A stretch of DNA of 64,000 bases. It comes from Flavobacterium luteum. GTDB taxonomy: Bacteria > Bacteroidota > Bacteroidia > Flavobacteriales > Flavobacteriaceae. Below, piece after piece: positions 43,570 to 53,622 of this stretch. A model generated the notes under the pieces. That model saw nothing but the letters and a program-made list of their open reading frames with translations. It did not search any database and was not told the DNA's origin. Position 1 is the first letter of the stretch; every line of letters begins with the position of its first letter. The stretch spans positions 372,001 through 436,000 of the forward strand of contig NZ_WAEM01000001.1 in the NCBI RefSeq assembly GCF_008806775.1, in the 5' to 3' direction. A program made the translations under genes and the position numbers.

Positions 43570-45120
43570 ATGAATATGAAAAACAAGTACGATGTAATGT
43601 TAATTTTAGAGGGAACGTATCCATTTAATGGAGGAGGAGTTTCAACTTGGGCGCACATGCTATGTAATAAAGTTAAAAACGTAAATTATACTTTATATTC
43701 TATAAATGCAGATTTTGAGCAAAAATCTAAATATGAATTAAGTGACAATGTAAAAAATGTGATACAAGTTCCTCTTTGGTCTCCACTTGAGCCTCAAGAA
43801 CTTATAAGTTATGGTAAGAAATTCCATAAAACAGTAAATAGAAAAGAACAAAACGACTCAAATGAAATAGTTGAGAAATTTATTCCAATTTTTGAAAAAT
43901 TACTGAATCACATATATGATGAAAAAGCAGATGTAGAAGATATTGATGATACAATATTTGATATGTGGCAATTTTTTCAAAAACACGATTACAAAAATAC
44001 GATGAAAAGCGTTGCTGTTTGGAAATGTTTTTGCACAACGGTTTCTGCTATTATTGCTAAAGACAACCATTATAGCGCAACTTTGTATGACTTTACTGTT
44101 GGAATGCGTTGGATTTATCGTTTTCTTATTCCAATTTCTATTGATGTTCCTAAAGTTGATGTTTCACATTTAACTTTGTCTGGTTTTCCTGTAATTCCTG
44201 CTTTAGTATTAAAATACAAATATGGAACTCCAATTATTGCAACAGAGCATGGTGTTTTTATTAGAGAACGATTAATTGCTATAAATTCATCTGAATATTC
44301 ATTTTTCTTGAAAAACTTATTAATTAAGTTCTCAGAATGTATTACAAGAGTAGTATATTATAAATCTGATTTAATTTTATCAGTAAATAAATTTAATATT
44401 TCTTGGGAAAAAATGTACGGAGCAAATCCAAACAAAATTGACGTTATTTATAATGGTATAGATGTTGATCTTTTTTCACCAATAGCAAAACCAGCACATT
44501 TAGAAAATGTTCCAACTGTTGTTGCAGCAGCTAGAATCTTTGAACTAAAAGATATTATCACAATGATTAAATCGTGTGATGTGGTAAAACAAGAAATTCC
44601 AAATGTAAAATACCTAGTTTACGGAGACAATAATGCTGTTCCAGAATATACAAAAGAATGCACCAATCTTATAAAAAAATTAGGATTAGAAGAAAATTTC
44701 ATATTGGCTGGTTATCATGATAAGCCACATGAACTTTTTTGCGAAGGAGATATTTCGATATTAACTTCTATTTCTGAAGGTTTTCCTTATACTGTATTAG
44801 AATCTATGAGCTGCGGAATTCCTGTAGTTGCTACAGATGTAGGGGGGGTTACTGAGGCTTTAGATGATAAATGTGGATTTATTTGTAAACCTAAAGATTA
44901 CAAATCATTAGGAAAAAGTGTTATTACTTTATTGCAAGATGAAGTTTTAAGAAAACAAATGGGAGCAAACGCCCGTAAAAAAGTAATCGATAATTTTACA
45001 ATTGATAAATTTATTAAAGAATATGAAGTTGCTTACGATTTCATAATCAACAAAAAAGTACAAGAGCCAATATATCTTAATCCACAAATACACCAAGAAG
45101 AGGCTATGGAGGCGTCATAA
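43570..45120 (+). CDS. pelF: PelF-type GT4 glycosyltransferase
   Basis: Cytoplasmic polymerase-type glycosyltransferase of Pel-like polysaccharides, using a UDP-sugar. 516 residues. The N-terminus DVMLILEGTYPFNGGGVSTW is the PelF hallmark; VDVSHLTLSGFPVIPALVL and IIATEHGVFIRERLIAINSS follow, with the GT-B nucleotide-binding end ISEGFPYTVLESMSCGIPVV (E-x7-E). First gene of a five-gene run. Starts at ATG 43570, with a second ATG two codons on. Confidence 0.93.
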   Translation: MNMKNKYDVMLILEGTYPFNGGGVSTWAHMLCNKVKNVNYTLYSINADFEQKSKYELSDNVKNVIQVPLWSPLEPQELISYGKKFHKTVNRKEQNDSNEIVEKFIPIFEKLLNHIYDEKADVEDIDDTIFDMWQFFQKHDYKNTMKSVAVWKCFCTTVSAIIAKDNHYSATLYDFTVGMRWIYRFLIPISIDVPKVDVSHLTLSGFPVIPALVLKYKYGTPIIATEHGVFIRERLIAINSSEYSFFLKNLLIKFSECITRVVYYKSDLILSVNKFNISWEKMYGANPNKIDVIYNGIDVDLFSPIAKPAHLENVPTVVAAARIFELKDIITMIKSCDVVKQEIPNVKYLVYGDNNAVPEYTKECTNLIKKLGLEENFILAGYHDKPHELFCEGDISILTSISEGFPYTVLESMSCGIPVVATDVGGVTEALDDKCGFICKPKDYKSLGKSVITLLQDEVLRKQMGANARKKVIDNFTIDKFIKEYEVAYDFIINKKVQEPIYLNPQIHQEEAMEAS

Positions 45121-45162
45121 GCACACATTTTTTATTAACCAAAAATAGAACCCAAATCTACA

Positions 45163-46776
45163 ATGGAAAATCACTTTACAAACATTAGAGCCTTAATAGA
45201 AAATACTAAGGACAAAATTGGTAAGCCTGTAAGCAGTCAAGTAGTTGCAGCAACTATTGAATCATTAGGTATACGAGAAAAAGATACTATAGATGATTAT
45301 GGTTTTAACTCCATAAAAGATTTATCAGAGTTAGTGTATTATGAACTAACAACAGATGAATATTATTTAGGAGCTAAAAATTCCAAAGAAAGAGAAGTTG
45401 AAGCCACGCAGCCAAAAACAATACAAGTCTCTGATTATATGTGGATAAAGGCAAAGATTTTTGCCGAATATTATTCACTTGGAATTTTTCATCTTCTGCC
45501 CATTTTGATTCAAATAGCCGCCATTATCTTTTTTGGTTATTCCCTCTGGACTTTTGTAGGATTCAATGAAATACAATCAACTGCCGTCGTTTTGGGGGTA
45601 GTTGTTGGTTTAATATCAACTGGTGGTTTTGTTCAGGTTATAGGAAAGCAAGCATCATTTTATTTTAATTATGAAGATTATAAAATGATGAGGCAAACTA
45701 TTAACTATTTGCACAAAGTTGGCACTATTTCAATTTTTGTTGTACTTGCAGTTATCTTTCTACTAAATTTCTTTTTCCATATTTATCCGTATGAGATTTT
45801 ATTTGTAGTTTTTGCTTACGCTTTCTTAATAGGAATGCTATTACTTCTATTAGCTCCTTTACATACTATTAAACAACGTTGGGTAATTACTTTAGCTATT
45901 TTTTCAGGCACTGTTGTTTCAATTGTATTAAAAGAGACAACAACTTTATTAATTTTTGCTACACATTGGATAGGCATTGCTACTGCTATTATAGTATCAA
46001 AATTATTTTTAATGATTTACTTTTCGAGGCTAACAAAAAATAAAAAATCAATTAGTGGTGATAAAATAAAAGTGCCTGTATTATTGTATCATAACTATCA
46101 ATATTTCTTTTATGGCATTTTTATTTATGTATTTATTTTTATGGACAGAATTATGGCATGGTCATCTGGAATTAACGGAAATCTACCTTTTTTAGTTTAT
46201 TTTGAAAAAAATTATGAATTAGGAATGGATTTAGCTATTTTAGTCTTTTTATTACTCTCAGGAGTTTTAGAATACAGCATTGCATCGTTCACAAGATTTA
46301 TTGACATTGGACAAAAGATTACAGATCATAAATCTCCAGAAGTATTTAACAACCAGCTTCGTAAAATGTATTGGCAACAGATTTTACTGCTTTTTTTAAC
46401 TAGCTTTGCAGCGTTTACATTTATCTATTTTATAATAACCGCATCATGGGGATTTGAAGCTCAGTTTCACGAAGTGCTGTTAAATTTAAGTATAAAAGTC
46501 TGTGTAATTGGAGGAGTAGGGTATATGTTACTAGCCTGGGGAATGTTAAATTCTTTGTATTTATTTACATTAGGTCAGTCATTAAAACCTTTAAAATCAA
46601 TAGTTTATGCCTGTTTACTTAATTTATTTTTAGGTTTTGTGTTAAGTCGATTTTTTGCTTATGAATTCAGCGTTGTGGGAATGCTTTGTGGAGCAGCACT
46701 ATTTGTAGCGCTAACTTTAAGAGCAAATATCAAATTTTTCAAAAATCTAGATTACTATTATTATGCAGCTTATTAA
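45163..46776 (+). CDS. pelG: PelG-like polytopic membrane transporter with N-terminal extension
   Basis: 537 residues. From about residue 95 to the end it has around twelve hydrophobic helices (LPILIQIAAIIFFGYSLWTF, VLAVIFLLNFFFHIYPY, LLFLTSFAAFTFIYFII) and the pattern YFFYGIFIYVFIFMDRIMAW, as in PelG, a Wzx-like polysaccharide transporter. The first 80 residues form an extra soluble domain (RALIENTKDKIGKPVSSQVV, DDYGFNSIKDLSELVYYELT) not expected in Pseudomonas PelG. 42 bp after pelF; the 3' end overlaps the next gene by 14 bp. Confidence 0.85.
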   Translation: MENHFTNIRALIENTKDKIGKPVSSQVVAATIESLGIREKDTIDDYGFNSIKDLSELVYYELTTDEYYLGAKNSKEREVEATQPKTIQVSDYMWIKAKIFAEYYSLGIFHLLPILIQIAAIIFFGYSLWTFVGFNEIQSTAVVLGVVVGLISTGGFVQVIGKQASFYFNYEDYKMMRQTINYLHKVGTISIFVVLAVIFLLNFFFHIYPYEILFVVFAYAFLIGMLLLLLAPLHTIKQRWVITLAIFSGTVVSIVLKETTTLLIFATHWIGIATAIIVSKLFLMIYFSRLTKNKKSISGDKIKVPVLLYHNYQYFFYGIFIYVFIFMDRIMAWSSGINGNLPFLVYFEKNYELGMDLAILVFLLLSGVLEYSIASFTRFIDIGQKITDHKSPEVFNNQLRKMYWQQILLLFLTSFAAFTFIYFIITASWGFEAQFHEVLLNLSIKVCVIGGVGYMLLAWGMLNSLYLFTLGQSLKPLKSIVYACLLNLFLGFVLSRFFAYEFSVVGMLCGAALFVALTLRANIKFFKNLDYYYYAAY

Positions 46777-47572
46777 AATTTTTCTTTACATTTTACCGTC
46801 AATATTAACTAGTTCTTCTTTGCAAAGCAATATAAAAAAAAGCACTGTATTAGTTTGTTATGGTAAAGTAAAGCCAGAATCCATAAAAGGCTATTCTTAT
46901 GTTATCTTGGAGTCATTAAACTATTCTTCTAAGGAAATTAAAATAATTAAATCACAAAACTCAAAAGTATTTGCCTATATCAGCTTGGGGGAAGTAAACA
47001 TTCATGCTCCTCATTATAAAATGTTAAAAAAACATACTTTAGGAAAAAACCAAAATTGGGATAGTTATTATCTTAACCTAAAATCTAATAAAACTCAAGA
47101 AACTTTATTAAGTATTGTTGACGAAACCTTGTCTAAAGGATTTGACGGATTATTCTTAGATAATATTGATAATTTTACGATTTTTGGTCCTCAGAAAGAA
47201 CAAAAAAAGGATTTAATAAATGTTTTAAAGAAGATTAAAGAAATATATCCTAAAAAAGAATTTATACAAAATGCTGGTTTAGATTTAATTCCTGAAACAG
47301 CATCTTACATTAATGCAATTGTAGTAGAATCTGTAGCTAGCGGCTATATTTTTAAAGATAAAAGCTATAATTTAAGAAACAACAGTGAATTTAACAATCA
47401 ATTGATTCGTTTAAATTCAATTCGTGAAAGCACTAAGATTCCTATTATTTTAATTGAATATGCTGATTCAAAAAAATTATTCAATCAAATCATAGAGAGA
47501 ATTGAGCCTTCAAAATTTGATTACTTTATAGGTAATATTGACTTACAAAGTATTCCTAAATTTAAAGAATAG
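46763..47572 (+). CDS. GH114/PelA-hydrolase-like glycosidase, exported
   Basis: 269 residues with a weak signal peptide (first 20) and a TIM-barrel of the endo-alpha-1,4-polygalactosaminidase / TM1410 group, related to the hydrolase half of PelA: VFAYISLGEVNIH, GFDGLFLDNIDNFTIF (acidic pair), KKEFIQNAGLDLIPE, NAIVVESVASG (candidate catalytic Glu) and PIILIEYADSKKL. Would cleave galactosaminoglycan-type chains in the periplasm or outside. In Pseudomonas this activity is fused to the deacetylase; here it is a separate gene, overlapping pelG by 14 bp. Confidence 0.82.
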   Translation: MQLIKIFLYILPSILTSSSLQSNIKKSTVLVCYGKVKPESIKGYSYVILESLNYSSKEIKIIKSQNSKVFAYISLGEVNIHAPHYKMLKKHTLGKNQNWDSYYLNLKSNKTQETLLSIVDETLSKGFDGLFLDNIDNFTIFGPQKEQKKDLINVLKKIKEIYPKKEFIQNAGLDLIPETASYINAIVVESVASGYIFKDKSYNLRNNSEFNNQLIRLNSIRESTKIPIILIEYADSKKLFNQIIERIEPSKFDYFIGNIDLQSIPKFKE

Positions 47573-47577
47573 AGAAT

Positions 47578-49554
47578 ATGATGTTTTTAACAAGTTCCAT
47601 ATTACTAGGTTTTTTAAGACTTTGCGGTATCATACTATTTTTATTTTATTTGCATAGGAAATTTGTAAATGTTAAACGACATGTTAATTTTTTAGATTTT
47701 ATTGTTACTAATTGGTTTCGTTATAGTAGTTTATTAATCGTAATGATTTTTATTTTAGTACAATTAAACGCTTATAATTTATTTAACTGTTTAGTCATCT
47801 TTTCATTAGTTATCACATTAGATATTATTGGAATACAGAATCTTACAAATCCTAGAAATTATTTTAAGACACAAATAAGGGATGCTTTATTAAATTTTTT
47901 AAGAAATATTGAAAACAAAAAATCTTTTTGGTTTTGGTTTTCATTTGATTCATCAAATAAAGAAAAGAACAACAATATCCTTATATTTATTCTGACTGTA
48001 TTTATTGGCACTGTAACTTTTGCGAGTAGATATTATTTTATAATTTATGATAATTATTCGTTATCAGATGCTTGGATTTATGATTTAAATAAGGTTATTC
48101 AGTTTGACAATCAATATTGGTTTACTTACGAATTAGCTACAGATGCCGAATTGGCTTTTGTAAATTTTTATGGTAAAATTACTGATGTAAGCCCTGAAAT
48201 AGCACTTCAGGTAATTTCAATTTTAGAGTCAACACTTCTAGCAATTATTATGTTTTGGGTTATAAATAAATTAACACCTTCAAAAATACTTGCACCAACA
48301 ATTGCCTCTCTTTTTTTTGCAATGGTTTATGTATTGACACCCTTAAATATTTATTTTTTGCTAAAAGGAAATCCAATGTTTTTAGCGCTTACATTTGCAT
48401 TGCCCGCATTTGTTTTTTACTTAAAACCAACATTACTAAAAATTACTAAAATCACTTATTTCTTAAGTTTTGTTTTAGTTTTTATAGCAGTTGGTTTAAT
48501 TGATTTATTTACGCTTTTTATATTAATTCCACCATTTTTAATAATTGGTTTAATCTTTACAAAACAAAAGTATAAGAGAGATAATCTTATTGCATTTTCT
48601 TCATACTTATTAGCAATCGGGATGTTGTATGCAATTTATAGTTTTGCATGCTATTTTCAAAGAACAGAATTACTAGATTATTTGCAATCAAATTTACTTT
48701 CTGTAAGTTCTTATACTTATGTTCCACAATTAATTTTACCGTATAAATTAATAATTTTTTATGCCCAAGTAAGCACTTTCATTGGGTTACTTTTAGTTCT
48801 ACTTTTGGTTATATTCAAAAAAGAAAATTGGAGATCTACTTTTGTATTCTTTTTGTATTTTAATTTTATTATAGTACTTACATTTTTAAAAAGTGAATGG
48901 ATTGATATTGACATGTTATACAATTCCTTATCTATTTTCATACCCATTATCATAGGATTTAATGCCGCAATAATTATAAGAATATTAAATTTAATTTTTC
49001 AAAGATTTGAAAGATTTAGCCCAATAACAGTTAGTATAATTGCTATTGTTATGATTTATTATTCAATATACTATCAAAAGAAAAACATTAATTTACTTAC
49101 AGAATCCGATCAAACGCCAAAGGAAATTTTAAATGCTTATGATAAAATTTATCAGACATTTTTCCAGTTAAAATATTCTGTTGTAAATGATCCTGCAACT
49201 GAGGTTATTAGTACAAATAAGCATTTCTTTATAAACTACGATTTTTTTTTAGAAGACTATTTAAAAAGAGATGCTATCTATTTTAAAAATAAAAAAGATC
49301 CTAAATTTTTAGTAAAATATCCTAAATATACCTTAACGAAAAGCGTTTTGGTATTTGTTTTAAATGATAAAAGTAAAGCAGAAAATAATGCATTTGCAGA
49401 AAATAAAAATTTAAATTCTTTACTTGAAAAGAAACTTGATGAACTAAAGAAGAGAGGTAGAAAAATTAATCTTTTTTACAAAACAGATATTCTAAAAGTA
49501 TATGAAATTGTGAATGAACCTGAAGAAAGTAAAATTTCTGACTTAATTTTTTAG
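47578..49554 (+). CDS. Large polytopic membrane protein of the pel-like locus, unknown function
   Basis: 658 residues. About thirteen hydrophobic helices in residues 1-500 with loop motifs YDNYSLSDAWIYDLNKVIQF and ATDAELAFVNFYGKITDVSP, then a soluble C-terminal part of about 150 residues ending in a Lys-rich region (FYKTDILKVYEI). The layout, a long luminal loop after the early helices, resembles GT-C glycosyltransferases, but no firm catalytic motif is identified. It takes the position occupied by PelD/PelE in other pel loci and has no GAF or GGDEF domain. Five bases after the hydrolase gene and 2 bp before the next. Confidence 0.75.
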   Translation: MMFLTSSILLGFLRLCGIILFLFYLHRKFVNVKRHVNFLDFIVTNWFRYSSLLIVMIFILVQLNAYNLFNCLVIFSLVITLDIIGIQNLTNPRNYFKTQIRDALLNFLRNIENKKSFWFWFSFDSSNKEKNNNILIFILTVFIGTVTFASRYYFIIYDNYSLSDAWIYDLNKVIQFDNQYWFTYELATDAELAFVNFYGKITDVSPEIALQVISILESTLLAIIMFWVINKLTPSKILAPTIASLFFAMVYVLTPLNIYFLLKGNPMFLALTFALPAFVFYLKPTLLKITKITYFLSFVLVFIAVGLIDLFTLFILIPPFLIIGLIFTKQKYKRDNLIAFSSYLLAIGMLYAIYSFACYFQRTELLDYLQSNLLSVSSYTYVPQLILPYKLIIFYAQVSTFIGLLLVLLLVIFKKENWRSTFVFFLYFNFIIVLTFLKSEWIDIDMLYNSLSIFIPIIIGFNAAIIIRILNLIFQRFERFSPITVSIIAIVMIYYSIYYQKKNINLLTESDQTPKEILNAYDKIYQTFFQLKYSVVNDPATEVISTNKHFFINYDFFLEDYLKRDAIYFKNKKDPKFLVKYPKYTLTKSVLVFVLNDKSKAENNAFAENKNLNSLLEKKLDELKKRGRKINLFYKTDILKVYEIVNEPEESKISDLIF

Positions 49555-49556
49555 AT

Positions 49557-52500
49557 ATGGAATTTATACAAATATACCTCAAAAAAAGAGTTTTATACTT
49601 GATTGGAACAATAGCTTTGCTTTTCATTTCTAGTTGTGAAGGATTAGAGGATTGGTCTGATTTAAAAGCTGCTGATTTTCTCAATATTAAAACTGATGAG
49701 ACTAAAACTGATAAAGCTTTTAAACGTTACAATGAGCCTGGAATGAGTAATCAACCCATAATAGAATTCATAGTTGATGAAAAAGACATTCAGAGCAAAA
49801 TATATAATGGAAACATTAAAAAAACATGCGACTACACAAAACTTCCTTTTCGCTCCATATCCCTAAATGAATGGAACTCCACTTCTAAAATTGCCCCTAC
49901 AACAAGAGTTCTATCCGTATATGACACCAAAAAATTAAATGATGCATCCATAAATAAGATTTTAGATTTTGTTTCAAATGGCGGAACACTTTTTTTACCA
50001 TATGCTAATGAAGATCACAGAATGTCTTTTTTATTAGGTTTTAAACCAGAAGCAGAATTTGCAACAGATACAGAATCAGTAGGATTTTATTTTAATTATA
50101 ATATTTTTCCAAATTCAAAAGATAAAAAATATTTTGAAAATGTAAATCATTTTGGTTTTTCTTCGACCAATTTTTCTAATAAAGTAAAAATTTTAGCAAC
50201 TGCTATCAATAATAAAAACTACCCTACAATTGTAGAAAATAAAATAGGAACAGGTCGTGTTATATTTTTCAATACTTCAGATAATTTTACAAAAGAAGAC
50301 AGAGGGTTATTGTTTGCAGGAATTTTAAAAGGATTAGAAGGGATACCTTATCCAATTGCAAATGTAAGCACCATATTTCTAGATGACTTTCCGTCCCCAC
50401 TTTATGATATTAAAGCGGAACCAATTGCGTCAGAAATGAATATGAATATGGAGGATTTTGTAAAAAAAGTGTGGTGGCCCGACATGAATAAATTATCGAA
50501 AGAATATAAAATTCCATATGCTGCGATGACCACTTTTGATTATAGAAATAAAATTGTACCTCCATTTACACTTGATCAGTGGAATTTAAGAAAAATAACA
50601 GATAATAATAAAACTGAGCCTATTACTGATTGGCTCGTTAAAGATGTTGCTAAAAATGGTAACGAATTAGCATTTCATGGGTATAATCATGTTTCGCTAA
50701 TGAAAGATTTATGGAAAAATCAGGTATTCATAACAACATCAATGAATACCGTAAAGAAAAAATGGGAAATTAGTAACTTTGGAAAGTTACCAACTACTTA
50801 TGTACCACCTTCAAACGATATTGATAAAGAAGGAATTATAGAGTTAAAAAAAGCAATGCCATCATTAAAATACATGTGTAGTTTGTATTTAGGCATAAAA
50901 AAGGATGGTGGAGATCGAGAGTTTGATTATGATCCATATAACAAAGAATTCTTTGATTACCCAAGGATTTCGAGTGGTTTTTACATGAGTGAAGAAACAA
51001 AATATAGTCAACAATCGATGTATTTGTTTACAGGAATTTGGACACATTTTGTGCATCCCGATGATGTTTTTCAAATTCCAAGTACGGCTAATTCAAGTGC
51101 GGGACATTTCGGATTGCGAAATGAATTAAATTATGGATGGCGAAAAACAAAAGGTGGTGATAAAGCCATGTTTCCAGAGTTTAAAAAATATATAAAGCAA
51201 ATGACAAATGCCTATCCTCAGTTGCGTTTTCTAAACGGAAATGACGCTGCCGAAATTGTTATTGATTGGCGAGCATCGAGATACAATCATAAATCTGAAA
51301 ATGGTTTGTATACTATTACTCAAACCAATCCGGGTGAAGTTACAAAACAATATTGGTTCATGTACGGTAGTACAGAAAATGCTGAAAAGATTGAATCTAA
51401 ACTAAAAAATCAAGTTGCATTATTTTCTAAAACTCCATTCCTAGACGGTAATCTATATACGGTTTATAATAATAAATCTAAAATAAGTGTAGTAGATTTA
51501 AAATATAAAAATGGAATTCAGATAGCCAACCAACTTAAAATAAATCAAGCTGTTTTAGCTGAAAACAAGAAGTTTGAGGAACAAGTTAAAAAGTTTAGAT
51601 CAGGAGCTATATATGAAGAATTAGAGAAGAAAAAACTGCAAATACTTTTAACATCTCTTAAAGCTAAGATGATAAATACTCCAGTTATTGATTCGGTAAC
51701 TTGGAACAGATATGCAAAATATATGTCATGGGATGAAAAGGGTAGTGAAGTATGGAAATTATTAGATGAACATGTAAAAAAGTATCCTACTAAAGAAAAC
51801 ATTATGTATTCTAAAGAATTAGATCGTGTAATTGGTTACCCAAATGAAGCTGTAACTGAAGAATGGATTACACAACAGTTATTAGCCAATCCGTTTGATA
51901 AAGATTTATTAAACACATATATAACAAATTATTATACTGATGAAAATGAATCTAATAGTAGGATGGCTTTAAAAAATTTGTATATGATAGACAATTCAAT
52001 GTCAAATTACAAAAATTATCTGCGGCATTTATTACAATTCCACCCAGACGAAGCCTTAAAAGAATTAAGTGATAAAAAACCAACTGAAGATTTTGCTGAA
52101 TTTGGCGAGCAAATAACTTGGTTATATGCCGATAGCTTAGATTATTATAAAGCTATCGAATGGTCGTCATTAGCCAAAAACATCGATTTTGTAACCAAAA
52201 TGGGATGGTATATCGAGTCAGGACAATCTAAATTGATTGAAAAAGAATACCTAAAATATATTGCAGAGAACCCTAATGACGATAAGGCGAAGGTACTAAT
52301 GAGTAATGTATATCATGAAATAGGTCGTTTTAAAGAGGCCTGGATTTTAGCTAATTCATTACCAGAAAGCGAAGATAAAGAGGATTTAAGAAAAACTTAT
52401 AACAAAGATGTTGTATATGAAGAACAATCGTTGCAACAATATTTGATTGAAAATGAGCCTGAATTATTTTATCCTAACGTAATGAAAACACTAGTTAAAG

Positions 52501-53534
52501 AATACCGATTAACAAAAGGTAATTTTGTTGATTTCAATTCTTCTTTGCAAACCAATCAAAATGTTAATTCATTTTTTAATAATATTTTTTCTTATAATTT
52601 TTATGACAAAAAAGAAAATCTTAATAGTATAGGTGTTTCTCGAACAAAGTTTTATAAAATAGTAATAGATGAAAATTATCCAAGTAATTATGAAAATACA
52701 TTAGTTGGTTTAGAATATAAATACAAAACCGCACAAATAGAAGGCAAACCTCAATATTGGTCACGAGGAAGAATAGAAGCAAACGAATCAGCTAAGATGT
52801 ATTACCAATTTGGGCTAGGTTATAGTGCTGCAAAAGAAAAAAGTTTTAGATCTGCCGAATTTAATTTACTACCAGTAGAATTTGCTCCAGGATTAAACCA
52901 GAATATTTATAATTTACGTTTAAGCTTAAATCAAGATTTTTATTTATTTAAAGTTATTAATACTAATATTTCTTTTGAAGGGAATTATTACACCAATGGA
53001 TTGCTATCTAGAGACACTATCAATACAGCAATTCTTAATCCTAATAGAAAATCACCACTGGCCAGAAAAGTATATACAACAATTGACAAGAATAATTATG
53101 AAATAGCAACGTTTGATGACGCAATAGAAGGTGCATTAACTTTAAGAATGATTTTAGACAAAGGTGAAGTACGAAAATCTAAATTTGTTCCGTTTATTGA
53201 AAGTCAAGTGTCTAAAGGAAATAGAGATCAAGAAGATGGATTTCCTTACTGGATGCTAAGAAGTAGACTGTTTGGTGGTACTGGTTTAGGTTGGGAATTT
53301 AATAACAAAAATTTCATTTCAAGAATTGAAGCAGGTTACTTTTTAGACGACTATACTAAGAAGTTTAGAAGATATACTGGTAATTTATCCTATCAATTAT
53401 TTGATTATACAGCTCTTACATTTATTTTTGAAATATATGATCAAGACAAATTTTATTCAAATGCTTATCAATTAGGAGTAAAATACAACTTGAAAAAAAA
53501 ATCAAAAAAGAGAGTTATTAATGAACAACAATAA
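49557..53534 (+). CDS. Giant lipoprotein: DUF2194/PelA-type deacetylase, TPR region and C-terminal beta-barrel
   Basis: 1325 residues. Lipobox FISSC (Cys27). Residues about 60-260 form a GATase-like domain (ILDFVSNGGTLFLPYANED). Residues about 265-580 are a polysaccharide-deacetylase domain of DUF2194 type: VSTIFLDDFPSPLYD (about 272-286, Asp pair) and ELAFHGYNHVSL (His374-x3-His378, zinc motif). Residues about 740-1010 are helical repeats (YYKAIEWSSLAKN, AKVLMSNVYHEIGRFKEAW), TPR-like. Residues about 1085-1325 are amphipathic beta strands with aromatic girdles (YYQFGLGYSAAKEKSF, FNLRLSLNQDF-like, YQLGVKYNLKKKSK), an outer-membrane barrel as in PelB. It thus seems to combine PelA deacetylation and PelB export. 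Fusion noted as unusual. Confidence 0.82.
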   Translation: MEFIQIYLKKRVLYLIGTIALLFISSCEGLEDWSDLKAADFLNIKTDETKTDKAFKRYNEPGMSNQPIIEFIVDEKDIQSKIYNGNIKKTCDYTKLPFRSISLNEWNSTSKIAPTTRVLSVYDTKKLNDASINKILDFVSNGGTLFLPYANEDHRMSFLLGFKPEAEFATDTESVGFYFNYNIFPNSKDKKYFENVNHFGFSSTNFSNKVKILATAINNKNYPTIVENKIGTGRVIFFNTSDNFTKEDRGLLFAGILKGLEGIPYPIANVSTIFLDDFPSPLYDIKAEPIASEMNMNMEDFVKKVWWPDMNKLSKEYKIPYAAMTTFDYRNKIVPPFTLDQWNLRKITDNNKTEPITDWLVKDVAKNGNELAFHGYNHVSLMKDLWKNQVFITTSMNTVKKKWEISNFGKLPTTYVPPSNDIDKEGIIELKKAMPSLKYMCSLYLGIKKDGGDREFDYDPYNKEFFDYPRISSGFYMSEETKYSQQSMYLFTGIWTHFVHPDDVFQIPSTANSSAGHFGLRNELNYGWRKTKGGDKAMFPEFKKYIKQMTNAYPQLRFLNGNDAAEIVIDWRASRYNHKSENGLYTITQTNPGEVTKQYWFMYGSTENAEKIESKLKNQVALFSKTPFLDGNLYTVYNNKSKISVVDLKYKNGIQIANQLKINQAVLAENKKFEEQVKKFRSGAIYEELEKKKLQILLTSLKAKMINTPVIDSVTWNRYAKYMSWDEKGSEVWKLLDEHVKKYPTKENIMYSKELDRVIGYPNEAVTEEWITQQLLANPFDKDLLNTYITNYYTDENESNSRMALKNLYMIDNSMSNYKNYLRHLLQFHPDEALKELSDKKPTEDFAEFGEQITWLYADSLDYYKAIEWSSLAKNIDFVTKMGWYIESGQSKLIEKEYLKYIAENPNDDKAKVLMSNVYHEIGRFKEAWILANSLPESEDKEDLRKTYNKDVVYEEQSLQQYLIENEPELFYPNVMKTLVKEYRLTKGNFVDFNSSLQTNQNVNSFFNNIFSYNFYDKKENLNSIGVSRTKFYKIVIDENYPSNYENTLVGLEYKYKTAQIEGKPQYWSRGRIEANESAKMYYQFGLGYSAAKEKSFRSAEFNLLPVEFAPGLNQNIYNLRLSLNQDFYLFKVINTNISFEGNYYTNGLLSRDTINTAILNPNRKSPLARKVYTTIDKNNYEIATFDDAIEGALTLRMILDKGEVRKSKFVPFIESQVSKGNRDQEDGFPYWMLRSRLFGGTGLGWEFNNKNFISRIEAGYFLDDYTKKFRRYTGNLSYQLFDYTALTFIFEIYDQDKFYSNAYQLGVKYNLKKKSKKRVINEQQ

Positions 53535-53563
53535 TTTCATTAATAAATTATATTTCCTTATAA

Positions 53564-53607
53564 AAACTAAAATTGGATTATACAAAAGCATAATCCATTT
53601 TTAGTTT
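53564..53607. terminator. Bidirectional terminator between convergent genes
   Basis: Arms 53564-53581 and 53590-53607 (AAACTAAAATTGGATTAT and its complement) pair with one mismatch and an 8-nt loop, between the convergent giant lipoprotein and DUF4832 genes. Confidence 0.75.
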
Positions 53608-53622
53608 AAGGTTACTATAAAA

